From: Campylobacter blaseri
GTDB lineage: Bacteria; Campylobacterota; Campylobacteria; Campylobacterales; Campylobacteraceae
NCBI RefSeq assembly: GCF_013201895.1
Contig: NZ_CP053841.1
Coordinates: 682,001 to 746,000, forward strand
DNA: 64,000 nucleotides
Reading direction: 5' to 3'
The position numbers and the translations under genes are program-made. Position 1 is the stretch's first letter; each line of letters opens with the position of its first letter. Below are positions 36,342-44,758 of the stretch, piece after piece. The notes under the pieces are model-generated. The model saw only the letters and a program-made list of their open reading frames with translations, had not been told where the DNA came from and made no database searches.

Positions 36342-37760
36342 ATGTTTGAAACGGTAATAGGCTTAGAGGTTCATTGTCAGTTAAATACAAAAACTAAGAT
36401 ATTTTGTTCATGCTCTACTAGTTTTGGTGATGAGCCAAACACCCATGTTTGTCCTGTATGCTTAGCGCTTCCAGGAGCACTACCTGTTTTAAATAAAGAA
36501 GCAGTTAAAAAGGCTATTAGCTTTGGAACTGCTGTAAATGCAACAATCAATCAACACTCAGTATTTGATAGAAAAAACTACTTTTATCCAGATTTACCAA
36601 AAGCATACCAAATTTCTCAATTTAGCGTTCCAATAGTAGAAAATGGTGAACTTTTTATAAGTGTTGATGGAAAAGAAAAAAGAGTAGGCATTACAAGAGC
36701 CCACCTTGAAGAAGACGCAGGAAAAAACAACCATGAGAGTAATAGAAGTTTGGTTGATTTAAATAGAGCTGGAATTCCACTTCTTGAGATTGTAAGTGAA
36801 CCTGATATGAGAAGTAGTGATGAAGCTGTTGAATACCTTAAAAAACTACATTCAATACTTAGATTTATAAATATAAGTGATGCAAATATGCAAGAAGGTA
36901 GCTTTAGATGTGATGTTAATATCTCTATTAGGCCAAAGGGCGAAGATAAGCTATATACTAGAGTTGAGATCAAAAATTTAAATTCATTTAGATTTATACA
37001 AAAAGCCATAGAATATGAAGTGGAAAGACAGATTATGGCTTGGGAAGATGGTAAGTACGATAAAGAAGTTGTTCAAGAGACTAGGCTTTTTGATACCGAT
37101 CTTTTAGTTACAAAATCAATGCGTGGCAAAGAAGATAGTGCTGAATATAGATATTTCCCAGACCCTGATTTGCTTCCTGTTGAAATTTCACCTGAAATGA
37201 TGGAAGAAGCAATTAATATACCAGAACTTCCAGATCAAAAAAAATCTAGATATATAAATGAACTAGGTATTAAAAAAAGTGATGCAGAGGTTATTATAAG
37301 TGATTATCCTTTGGCTAGATATTTTGAGGATTTAATTAATAAAAACCACGATCCAAAACTTTGTGTAACATGGCTAACTGTCGAACTTTTAGCTAGGCTT
37401 AAAAATGGAGTTACCATAGAAGAAAGCCCAGTTAATTCTAGCAAAATGAGTGAGCTTTTAACAAGAATTGAGGATTCAACTATCTCTCAAAAAGCTGCAA
37501 AAGATGTTTTGGATTATATGTTTGAGCATGATGAAGATATTGATGAAATTATAGAAAAATTAGGACTTAAACAAGTAAGTGATGATAGCGCTATACTTGC
37601 TGTTATTGATGAAGTTTTAAGTAAAAATCAAGACAAGGTTCAAGAGTATAGGGATGGAAAAGATAAGCTTTTTGGATTTTTTGTTGGTCAAACTATGAAA
37701 GCAGGCAAAGGTGCATTTAATCCTACAAAGGTAAACGAACTTTTAAAAACAAGACTTTAA
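36342..37760 (+). CDS. gatB: Asp-tRNA(Asn)/Glu-tRNA(Gln) amidotransferase subunit B
   Basis: Activates mischarged Glu-tRNA(Gln) or Asp-tRNA(Asn) with ATP for amidation by GatA/GatC. 472 residues with [20 protein letters not shown], the zinc cysteines ([15 protein letters not shown]), [42 protein letters not shown], and the C-terminal YqeY-like tail ([20 protein letters not shown]). gatA and gatC are elsewhere. gpsA begins 14 bases after the stop. Confidence 0.96.
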   Translation: MFETVIGLEVHCQLNTKTKIFCSCSTSFGDEPNTHVCPVCLALPGALPVLNKEAVKKAISFGTAVNATINQHSVFDRKNYFYPDLPKAYQISQFSVPIVENGELFISVDGKEKRVGITRAHLEEDAGKNNHESNRSLVDLNRAGIPLLEIVSEPDMRSSDEAVEYLKKLHSILRFINISDANMQEGSFRCDVNISIRPKGEDKLYTRVEIKNLNSFRFIQKAIEYEVERQIMAWEDGKYDKEVVQETRLFDTDLLVTKSMRGKEDSAEYRYFPDPDLLPVEISPEMMEEAINIPELPDQKKSRYINELGIKKSDAEVIISDYPLARYFEDLINKNHDPKLCVTWLTVELLARLKNGVTIEESPVNSSKMSELLTRIEDSTISQKAAKDVLDYMFEHDEDIDEIIEKLGLKQVSDDSAILAVIDEVLSKNQDKVQEYRDGKDKLFGFFVGQTMKAGKGAFNPTKVNELLKTRL

Positions 37761-37774
37761 AAAAGGGGTTAAAT

Positions 37775-38674
37775 TTGAGTAAAATTGCTGTTATTGGAGC
37801 TGGCAAATGGGGAAATGCCCTATTTAATGCTTTTAGTGAAAAGAATGATTGTGTTATTACTTCAAGAACAAAAAGAGATATCGAAAATTTTGTTTCAATT
37901 AATGAAGCTTTAGAATGTGAGTATTTAGTTTTTTCAATAGCTACTCAAATAACAGATAATTGGTTAAAGCAAAATTTTAAAAATAAAAATCAAAAAATTT
38001 TAATAACCTCAAAAGGAATAGAAGCTGAAACTGGAAGATTTTTAGATGAGATTTTTAAAAACTATACAGATGAGGGTAATATTTGCTCGCTTTCTGGTCC
38101 ATCTTTTGCAACAGAGGTTATGCAAAAACTACCTTGTGCTGTAGTGGTTAGCTCAAAAAATATAGAGTTAGCAAGTGAATTTGCATCATTTTTTCCTAGC
38201 TATATGAAAGCATATGTTTCAGAGGATGTTATAGGTGCTGAGATAAGTGGTGCTTATAAGAATGTCATTGCAATCGCTAGCGGAATTTGTGATGGTCTTA
38301 AACTTGGTAATAACGCTAGAGCTAGCCTAATATCTAGAGGTCTTATAGAGATGAATAGATTTGGGAAATTTTATGGTGGTTTGGATATAACTTTTTTAGG
38401 GCTTAGTGGCGCAGGGGATCTCTTTTTGACAGCTTCAAGCAAGCTATCAAGGAACTATAGAGTAGGTTTTGGACTAGCTCAGGGTAAAAAACTTGATAAA
38501 ATTTTAGATGAATTAGGTGAAGTTGCTGAGGGAGTTTTTACCTCAAAAGCAATTTTAAAACTAGCTTTAGAAAACGAAATTTATACACCAATTGCAAATG
38601 AAGTGGCTCTTGTTATGGATGGCAAAAGCTTAAAAGATAGCATTAATGATTTAATGAGACAAGATAGGGGTTAG
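37775..38674 (+). CDS. gpsA: Glycerol-3-phosphate dehydrogenase [NAD(P)+]
   Basis: Reduces dihydroxyacetone phosphate to sn-glycerol-3-phosphate for phospholipid synthesis. 299 residues, slightly short. IAVIGAGKWGNALFNAFSE, CSLSGPSFATEVMQKLP, the catalytic lysine region EISGAYKNVIAIASGICDGL, LGLSGAGDLFLTASS, and EVAEGVFTSKAI are present. The start is TTG 37775 with a good AAAAAGGGG ribosome site; no ATG is available nearby. It is convergent with the next gene, with 4 bases of overlap. Confidence 0.94.
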   Translation: MSKIAVIGAGKWGNALFNAFSEKNDCVITSRTKRDIENFVSINEALECEYLVFSIATQITDNWLKQNFKNKNQKILITSKGIEAETGRFLDEIFKNYTDEGNICSLSGPSFATEVMQKLPCAVVVSSKNIELASEFASFFPSYMKAYVSEDVIGAEISGAYKNVIAIASGICDGLKLGNNARASLISRGLIEMNRFGKFYGGLDITFLGLSGAGDLFLTASSKLSRNYRVGFGLAQGKKLDKILDELGEVAEGVFTSKAILKLALENEIYTPIANEVALVMDGKSLKDSINDLMRQDRG

Positions 38675-39102
38675 TTTAGAGAGTTGAACTCTTTTTCCAA
38701 CCTCTCTCTAATCTCATCATTTATTTTTTCATTATCTTGCAAATACTCATTTACAATATCTTCAAATTTTGTTAAAAAACTAAATATCTTTTTTTCCCAT
38801 GTTAATGCATTTTTGTTACTTGAGTGCATATTTTGTATAAAAACTAGCTCTTTTCTAAGAAGAGATAGTTTTTCTATAAAATCATCTTTTTTTTCATTAT
38901 CTTTTAAAACTATATTGCTAAATTTTATATCTGTGTTTAGTTTGTCAATTTCATTATCAATTTTGTCACAAAATTTAACATATCTACTCATATCTGGATT
39001 TGCTTCTTCTTTGTCAAGTTTTTGAGTTATTTTATCTATTTGTTTATAAATTATAAATCCAACCACTAAAACTGCAATTATCATAAGCTCTAAATTAAAC
39101 AT
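38671..39102 (-). CDS. Membrane-anchored coiled-coil protein of unknown function
   Basis: 143 residues: one N-terminal membrane segment (LELMIIAVLVVGFIIYKQID), then a long charged helical stretch with probable coiled coil (KITQKLDKEEA; KLSLLRKELVFIQNM; DEIRERLEKEFNSLN). The topology suggests a cytoplasmic helical domain on a membrane anchor. Its start overlaps the end of rarD by 8 bases, so it is co-transcribed with it. I recognise no family. Confidence 0.72.
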   Translation of the reverse strand: MFNLELMIIAVLVVGFIIYKQIDKITQKLDKEEANPDMSRYVKFCDKIDNEIDKLNTDIKFSNIVLKDNEKKDDFIEKLSLLRKELVFIQNMHSSNKNALTWEKKIFSFLTKFEDIVNEYLQDNEKINDEIRERLEKEFNSLN

Positions 39103-39976
39103 TTTTTTTACCTTTTAAATAACTATCTACGCCTATTAAGAATAATCCAACCCAGATTATAGCAAAACTAAGTATTTTTGCCGCATTAATATCTTCTTTA
39201 TATACAAAAACAGCCAATATCGTTGTTAGAGTTGGAGATATGTATTGCAAATAACCTATGGTGGAAAAATTTAGCTTTTTTGAAGCCAAATTAAAAGTTA
39301 TAAGTGGTAAAACAGTAACTAGCCCTGCTATTATGAGTATAAATCCTAGTTTGTTAAAACCAAAACTTCCAACCTCGCTAATACCTAAAAAAGATATATA
39401 GCACAAAGCTACAAAGGCTAAAACTAAAGTTTCACAAAACAAGCCTTCTAATGCAGGTATTGCAATTTGCTTTTTAATAAGTCCATATATTGAAAATGCA
39501 AGTGGTAGGAATATTGATATAATAGGTAAATTACCTAAATTTACAATTTGTATCGCTATAGCACAAACTACTAAAAAAATAGCAATTTTTTCAATTTTTG
39601 AAGTTTTTTCTTTTAAAAATACAGCCCCTAAAATTATAAACATTAAAGGGTTTATAAAATACCCTAAGCTTGCTTCTAAAATTTGGTTTGAGTTTACAGC
39701 GTATATGTAAATTCCCCAATTTATACTTATAAAACAGCCACAAGCAGTTAGTGTTAAAAATGTCTTTGTGTTTAAAATATATCTTTTTAAATTTCTAGTT
39801 TTGCCCTGTATTTTTAAAAAAATAAGGACAAAAAACACAGACCACAAAAACCTATGTGCTAAAATTTCAACAGCACTTACACTATTTAAAAGTTTAAAAA
39901 ATACAGGGAACATTCCCCACATCATAAAGGTAGCTATGCCGTAAACAAGTCCTATTTTTTTATCATCTTTATTCAT
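39095..39976 (-). CDS. rarD: EamA-family transporter RarD
   Basis: 293 residues with ten hydrophobic helices in two EamA halves. KIGLVYGIATFMMWGMFPVF, AVEILAHRFLWSVFFVLIF, WGIYIYAVNSNQILEASLGY and FINPLMFIILGAVFLKE are typical of RarD. Substrate unknown. ATG 39976 with GGA seven bases upstream is preferred to a TTG three codons earlier. Confidence 0.9.
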   Translation of the reverse strand: MNKDDKKIGLVYGIATFMMWGMFPVFFKLLNSVSAVEILAHRFLWSVFFVLIFLKIQGKTRNLKRYILNTKTFLTLTACGCFISINWGIYIYAVNSNQILEASLGYFINPLMFIILGAVFLKEKTSKIEKIAIFLVVCAIAIQIVNLGNLPIISIFLPLAFSIYGLIKKQIAIPALEGLFCETLVLAFVALCYISFLGISEVGSFGFNKLGFILIIAGLVTVLPLITFNLASKKLNFSTIGYLQYISPTLTTILAVFVYKEDINAAKILSFAIIWVGLFLIGVDSYLKGKKNV

Positions 39977-40098
39977 GGTATCCAATTTATATTTTTACAC
40001 ATATTTTAATATTTTTTCGATTAATGATAGCTTTATTTTATATTTTAAGATAAATTTAGATAAACTTTAAAGAAAATATAGAATTTTAAGGAATATTA

Positions 40099-41442
40099 AT
40101 GACATGGACAAAAGATAGTTGGAGAAAATACAATATCAAACAACAGCCAACATACCCTGATTTAAAAGAGCTTAAAAGAGTTGAAGCAGAGCTTTCAAAT
40201 CTACCGCCTTTAATTTTTGCAGGTGAGGTTAGAAATCTAAAAAAAGAGCTTAAAAAGGCAACCATGGGAGAAAGTTTTTTGCTTCAAGGTGGAGATTGTG
40301 CAGAGAGTTTTTCAAACTATAAAGCAGATAGTATTTTAAGTATGTTTAAGGTTATTTTGCAAATGTCTATTGCGCTAACCTATGCAGGTGGTTTTCCAAT
40401 TGTTAAGGTTGGAAGAATTGCAGGGCAATTTGCAAAACCAAGAAGTAGCGATTTTGAAGAGATTGATGGAGTAAAGCTTCCAAGCTATAGAGGCGATATC
40501 ATAAATGATATTGAATTTAATGAAAAATCTAGAGTTGCAGATCCAAATAAAATGATAAGTGCATATCATCAAAGTGCTTCAACTCTAAATTTACTTAGGG
40601 CTTTTGCAAGAGGTGGTTTTGCTAACTTGCATGAGATTCATAGATGGAATTTAGGGTTTATAAAAAGAGCTGATTTGGACGAAAGACTAAATGAGCTTAT
40701 ATCTGATATAACAAAAACTCTTGATTTTATGAATGCATGTGGCATAACTTCGGAAAATACACCACAGATAAATGAAACAACACTGTATACATCACACGAG
40801 GCACTTTTACTTCCTTATGAAGAGGCTTTAACTAGAGTTGATAGTATGACAGGGGATTATTATGATTGTTCAGCACATATGCTTTGGATAGGGGAGAGAA
40901 CTAGAGGAGTAGATGATGCTCATGTTCATTTCCTAAGCGGTGTTAAAAATCCAATAGGTGTAAAAATAGGTCCAACTGCTACAAAAGATGATATTTTAGC
41001 GCTATGTGATAAGTTAAATCCTGAAAATGAGGCAGGAAGATTAAATTTAATAGTTAGAATGGGCGCAGATAAAATTGGTGATATTTTTCCAAAGATGCTT
41101 AGAGAGATTAAGAGTGAGGGTAGAATGATTCTTTGGAGCATTGATCCTATGCATGGAAATACAGTTAAGACTTCAAATAATTACAAGACAAGAGAATTTA
41201 ATAAAATCTTAGATGAGGTTAAAAGCTTCTTTGAAATTCATAAAGCAGAGGGAATATACCCTGGAGGTATTCATCTTGAGATGACGGGTGAAGATGTTAC
41301 TGAATGCACCGGTGGGGCTTTTAATATAACCCAAGAGAGATTATCTCACAGATACGAAACACAATGCGACCCAAGGCTTAATGTAAATCAGGCTATTGAG
41401 TTGGCATTTTTAGTAGCAGATTTGCTTAAAAAATTTAAATAA
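40099..41442 (+). CDS. Class II 3-deoxy-7-phosphoheptulonate (DAHP) synthase
   Basis: First step of the shikimate pathway: condenses phosphoenolpyruvate with erythrose 4-phosphate. 447 residues of the plant/class II type: PTYPDLKELKRVEAELSNLP, FLLQGGDCAESF with the metal cysteine, KVGRIAGQFAKPRSSDFEEI, RGDIINDIEFNE, HEALLLPYEEALTR, HMLWIGERTRGVDDAHVHFL, KIGPTATKDDILAL, DPMHGNTVKTSNNYKTREF and GGIHLEMTGEDVTECTGGA. It is a single gene with its own terminator. Confidence 0.96.
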   Translation: MTWTKDSWRKYNIKQQPTYPDLKELKRVEAELSNLPPLIFAGEVRNLKKELKKATMGESFLLQGGDCAESFSNYKADSILSMFKVILQMSIALTYAGGFPIVKVGRIAGQFAKPRSSDFEEIDGVKLPSYRGDIINDIEFNEKSRVADPNKMISAYHQSASTLNLLRAFARGGFANLHEIHRWNLGFIKRADLDERLNELISDITKTLDFMNACGITSENTPQINETTLYTSHEALLLPYEEALTRVDSMTGDYYDCSAHMLWIGERTRGVDDAHVHFLSGVKNPIGVKIGPTATKDDILALCDKLNPENEAGRLNLIVRMGADKIGDIFPKMLREIKSEGRMILWSIDPMHGNTVKTSNNYKTREFNKILDEVKSFFEIHKAEGIYPGGIHLEMTGEDVTECTGGAFNITQERLSHRYETQCDPRLNVNQAIELAFLVADLLKKFK

Positions 41443-41450
41443 TATATAAA

Positions 41451-41479
41451 AATATAAAGGGTTTTAAGCCCTTTATATT
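41451..41479 (+). terminator. Terminator after the DAHP synthase gene
   Basis: A perfect 11-bp stem AATATAAAGGG (41451-41461) and CCCTTTATATT (41469-41479) with a 7-base loop, 8 bases past the stop. The rest of the gap to 41738 (about 260 bases) is AT-rich with no visible ORF apart from the promoter of the next gene. Confidence 0.75.
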
Positions 41480-41700
41480 AAAATTTTAAACTTATTGACC
41501 TTGATAGTTGCTATTTTAATACCTTATAAAGACACTTAGCTATATAAATTTATATATGCTATTTATTAAAATAATAAAATTTTATATATAATTATGTATA
41601 AAATCAGATTATTTGTATAAAAATGTAACACTATTTGTAATTGGTGGATTAAAAAACCATTAGTTTAGTTTTTTGCTTACTATATTTAATCATCTAAGGT

Positions 41701-41706
41701 TATAAT
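41701..41706 (+). promoter_or_regulatory. -10 box for the dicarboxylate symporter gene
   Basis: GGTTATAAT, with TATAAT 38 bases before ATG 41739. A perfect AAGGAGG ribosome site lies at 41726-41732. Confidence 0.45.
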
Positions 41707-41738
41707 TTTTATATAAATTCAATACAAGGAGGATGCGC

Positions 41739-43037
41739 ATGTCGCAACCAGATACAAAAAAAGGACTTTTAGAAGTATATTTGCAAGGCAATTTACTTAT
41801 AAAAATACTAATAGGTCTTATTTTAGGTGCAATAGCAGGACTTGTGTTTCAAGATGCTATTGGCATAATAAGTTTTTTAAAGCCATTTGGTGATATTTTT
41901 GTAAGACTGCTTAAAATGATAATTGTTCCGGTGGTTATGGCTTCTTTAATTATAGGATGTAGCTCAATAGCTCCATCAGAGCTTGGAAAAGTTGGATTTA
42001 AAATTATAGGTTTTTATCTAGGAACATCTTTACTTGCTATTGTTATAGGGCTATTTGTTGGAACACTTATGCAACCAGGATTTGGTCTTGATATGATGGG
42101 TGTTAGTAGTGATTTAGCAAAAACTGCTGAGTCTCCAACAGTATCAGAAATTTTAGTTAATTTAGTACCAACAAACCCAATAGGTGCAATGGCAAGTGGA
42201 AACATACTTCAAATCATAACATTTAGTCTGTTTTTTGGTATAGCGCTAGCGTTTATAAAAGATAGTAAAGATGAAAAAATTAAGCAAGCTGGAGAATTAA
42301 TATACAGCTTTTTTGAGGGAATAAATCAAATATTATACAAAATAATTGGCTGGATTATGCAGTATGCGCCAATAGGTGTTTTTGCTCTTATATTTGTTGT
42401 TTTTTCAACACAAGGTGGGGCTGCATTTGGTTCACTGTTTAGTGTAACTATAAGTGTCTATATGGCTCTTGTATTGCAAGTCGTTTTGGTATATTGTATA
42501 ATTTGCTTTTTATTTAAGATAAATGCTTTTAAATTTTTATCAAAAGTTAGAGCTCCTATGATAACAGCTTTTGTTACAAGAAGTTCAGGCGGAACACTTC
42601 CTGTTTCTATGAAAACAGCTGAAGAGGAAATGGGTATTTCAAAAGGAATTTTTGGATTTACTCTACCAATAGGTGCAACTATGAATATGGATGGAACTAC
42701 GATTTATCTTGGAGTTTGTGCTATATTTATAGCTAATGCTGTTGGTGTTCCGTTAGATTTTGCAGCTAAGTTAACTATTGTACTAACAGCTGTCTTGGCT
42801 TCAGTTGGAACAGCTGGCGTTCCTGGTGCAGGAGCTATTATGCTTTTAATGGTTCTTGAATCAGTTGGTTTAAAAGTTGAGGCTGGAAGTGCAGTTGCTG
42901 CAGCTTATGCTTTAATACTTGGAATTGATGCTCTTTTAGACATGGGCAGAACTTCTATGAATGTTGTTGGAGATATGGCCGGAACTCTTATAGTTGCTAA
43001 AAGTGAAAATGATGTGGATGAAAGTAAATGGGAATAG
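41739..43037 (+). CDS. Dicarboxylate/amino acid:cation symporter (DAACS family)
   Basis: Inner-membrane Na+ or H+ coupled symporter for glutamate, aspartate or C4-dicarboxylates. 432 residues with eight helices plus two hairpins: LIGLILGAIAGLVFQDAIG, PFGDIFVRLLKMIIVPVVMA, TRSSGGTLPVSMKTAEEEMG (HP1 serine-rich tip), TLPIGATMNMDGTTIYLGVC (NMDGT) and GAIMLLMVLESVGL. ATG 41739 is chosen over ATG 41733 because the AAGGAGG spacing is right for it. Substrate cannot be fixed; GltP-like by length. Confidence 0.92.
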   Translation: MSQPDTKKGLLEVYLQGNLLIKILIGLILGAIAGLVFQDAIGIISFLKPFGDIFVRLLKMIIVPVVMASLIIGCSSIAPSELGKVGFKIIGFYLGTSLLAIVIGLFVGTLMQPGFGLDMMGVSSDLAKTAESPTVSEILVNLVPTNPIGAMASGNILQIITFSLFFGIALAFIKDSKDEKIKQAGELIYSFFEGINQILYKIIGWIMQYAPIGVFALIFVVFSTQGGAAFGSLFSVTISVYMALVLQVVLVYCIICFLFKINAFKFLSKVRAPMITAFVTRSSGGTLPVSMKTAEEEMGISKGIFGFTLPIGATMNMDGTTIYLGVCAIFIANAVGVPLDFAAKLTIVLTAVLASVGTAGVPGAGAIMLLMVLESVGLKVEAGSAVAAAYALILGIDALLDMGRTSMNVVGDMAGTLIVAKSENDVDESKWE

Positions 43038-43055
43038 TTATTTATTAAATATTTG

Positions 43056-43086
43056 GCAGGCTAATAAGTTTATATTGTTAGTCTGC
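43056..43086 (+). terminator. Imperfect hairpin after the symporter gene
   Basis: GCAGGCTAATAA (43056-43067) pairs with TTGTTAGTCTGC (43075-43086) with two mismatches, followed by TATAAATTTTT. It is probably the symporter's own terminator, ahead of the stronger palindrome at 43139. Confidence 0.45.
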
Positions 43087-43138
43087 TATAAATTTTTGTT
43101 AAATTAAAAGATGATTTAAAACTATTTGTTTTTAGATT

Positions 43139-43168
43139 ATAGCTAGCAAATTTAAATTTGCTAGCTAT
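43139..43168. terminator. 30-bp perfect palindrome between convergent genes
   Basis: Each half is 15 bases (ATAGCTAGCAAATTT and its complement) with no loop bases. It lies 8 bases past the cyclophilin stop on the minus strand and serves the symporter on the plus strand: a bidirectional terminator. Confidence 0.65.
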
Positions 43169-43176
43169 ATTTTATA

Positions 43177-43650
43177 TTATAAAGACTCTTTTATCTCTAT
43201 TGTAGTGATTTTATCTCCAGCTCTTATGGAGTCTAAAACCTTTAATCCATCTTTATTTATAACTTGTCCAAAAACTGTGTGAACTCCGTCTAGATGAGGT
43301 TGCGGGCTATGACATACAAAAAATTGACTTCCGCCTGTATCTCTTCCTGCATGAGCCATAGAAAGAGAGCCTCTTAGGTGTTTATGTGTTTGATTGTCGC
43401 ACTCACAAGCTATACTCCAACCAGGACCACCTGTTCCTGTTCCGTAAGGACAACCGCCTTGAATCACAAAATTTGGTATAACTCTATGGAAATTTAATCC
43501 ATCATAAAATCCATCATTTGCTAAAGTTGCAAAGTTCATAACAGTTTGGGGCGTTTCATCTCCATATAGTTCTAAAACCATATCACCTTTGTCTGTTTTT
43601 ATAATAGCAAATTTGTAACTATCTAAATTATCTGTTTTGTAAGTTTTCAT
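43177..43650 (-). CDS. Cyclophilin-type peptidyl-prolyl cis-trans isomerase
   Basis: Cytoplasmic PPIase that speeds proline isomerisation in folding proteins. 157 residues: [20 protein letters not shown], the active-site [40 protein letters not shown] and [17 protein letters not shown]. No signal peptide. The catalytic arginine and FxxQ/GSQFF elements are intact. It lies 19 bases after yebC in the same direction, so both are probably one transcript. Confidence 0.94.
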   Translation of the reverse strand: MKTYKTDNLDSYKFAIIKTDKGDMVLELYGDETPQTVMNFATLANDGFYDGLNFHRVIPNFVIQGGCPYGTGTGGPGWSIACECDNQTHKHLRGSLSMAHAGRDTGGSQFFVCHSPQPHLDGVHTVFGQVINKDGLKVLDSIRAGDKITTIEIKESL

Positions 43651-43669
43651 ATCTCTCCTTAGTATTTTA

Positions 43670-44398
43670 TTATTCTATATTTGTATATATTTCTTGAACA
43701 TCATCATCCTCTTCAAGTTTATCAAGAAGATGTTCGATGTCTTCTAATTCTTCTTCACTAAACTCTTTTGCGTCGTTTGGAATGAACTTTAAACTAGCAT
43801 GCTTTAGCTCTAAACCTAACTTTTCAACTCCTTCGTTTAAAAGACCAAAGCTTTCATATTCGCCATAAAATGTTAGAGTTTTTTCCTCATTGTCCTCTGT
43901 TATCTCATTTACATCCATTTTTGTTAAACCATAATCAATCATTTCAAGCTCAACATCATCCAAATCCATTTTTGGCTTTTTAACCTCAAATACAGACATT
44001 CTTGAAAACATAAAATTAAGACTTCCATTTGGTAAAAACTCACCACCATTTTTGCCAAAAATTGCTTTAATATTTGCAACGGTTCTTGTTTGGTTATCTG
44101 TTGCACATTCAACTATAATTAAAGCACCATGAGGACCTTTTCCATCATAGTGTATAGTTTTTATATCAGCACTATCTTTTCCAGCTGCTCTTTTTATGGC
44201 AGCTTCTATATTGTCCTTTGGCATATTTTGTGCTTTTGCTGTAGCAATTGCAGTTCTAAGTTTTGGGTTCATTTCAGGATCTATTCCGCCTTCTTTGGCT
44301 GCTATTGTTATAGAGCGTCCAAGTTTTGGAAAGATTCTACTCATTTTCCCCCATCTAGCTTCTTTTGCTGCTCTTCTATATTCAAATGCTCTTCCCAT
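43670..44398 (-). CDS. YebC/PmpR-family DNA-binding regulator or translation factor
   Basis: 242 residues, standard family length. The N-terminus [20 protein letters not shown] is the Campylobacterota variant of the usual GHSKW form; [56 protein letters not shown] and NGSLNFMF also match. Three-domain YebC proteins were described as transcription regulators, and more recently some were linked to relief of ribosome stalling at proline motifs. Which applies here is not visible. Confidence 0.93.
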   Translation of the reverse strand: MGRAFEYRRAAKEARWGKMSRIFPKLGRSITIAAKEGGIDPEMNPKLRTAIATAKAQNMPKDNIEAAIKRAAGKDSADIKTIHYDGKGPHGALIIVECATDNQTRTVANIKAIFGKNGGEFLPNGSLNFMFSRMSVFEVKKPKMDLDDVELEMIDYGLTKMDVNEITEDNEEKTLTFYGEYESFGLLNEGVEKLGLELKHASLKFIPNDAKEFSEEELEDIEHLLDKLEEDDDVQEIYTNIE

Positions 44399-44513
44399 AA
44401 AGTTTCCTTACTTATTTATAGATATTTCAAGTCCTAGATTATAGCAAAAAAGACTTAAAAATATAAATGTATAAATTTAAGAAAATATTAAAAAACAGTT
44501 TAATGATAAAGAG

Positions 44514-44519
44514 TATAAT
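44514..44519 (+). promoter_or_regulatory. -10 box for the copper chaperone-copA operon
   Basis: GAGTATAAT, with TATAAT 34 bases before ATG 44548. No MerR-type dyad with a long spacer is visible, so copper control by a CueR-like protein is not supported. Confidence 0.45.
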
Positions 44520-44547
44520 TATGGAAATAAATTCCAAGGAGAAAATC

Positions 44548-44748
44548 ATGAAAAAGTTTAAGGTAGAGGGTATAAATTGTCAAAATTGTGCAAATTTAAT
44601 TAAAAATAGCCTAGAAGATGATTTTGGAAAAATTGAGGTTAATGTTGCAGATAAAGAGGTATTAGTTGACATAAAAGATGAAGAAATTTCAAATTTCTCT
44701 AAAGAGATAAATGATTTAGGCTTTGAGTTTATTAAAGAGATAAAATAA
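44548..44748 (+). CDS. CopZ-like copper chaperone (heavy-metal-associated domain)
   Basis: 66 residues, a single HMA domain: MKKFKVEGINCQNCANLIKN with the metal-binding CxxC in GINCQNC, and the terminal LGFEFIKEIK. It carries Cu(I) in the cytosol to the ATPase encoded 10 bases downstream. ATG 44548 follows CCAAGGAGAAAATC, a near-perfect ribosome site; the longer frame from 44467 is rejected. Confidence 0.9.
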   Translation: MKKFKVEGINCQNCANLIKNSLEDDFGKIEVNVADKEVLVDIKDEEISNFSKEINDLGFEFIKEIK

Positions 44749-44758
44749 AGAGATAAAA

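Noticed and set aside
41480-41700. A small RNA or small gene in the gap before the symporter
   Set aside because: The 220 bases are AT-rich with only short, weak inverted repeats and no ORF with a ribosome site.
44467-44547. A longer start for the copper chaperone
   Set aside because: The extra 27 residues are K/I/N-rich, precede the promoter-like TATAAT, and the strong AAGGAG site belongs to ATG 44548.
44400-44547. A MerR/CueR-type operator before the copper genes
   Set aside because: No dyad with a stretched 19-bp spacer could be made out; only a plain -10 box is visible.
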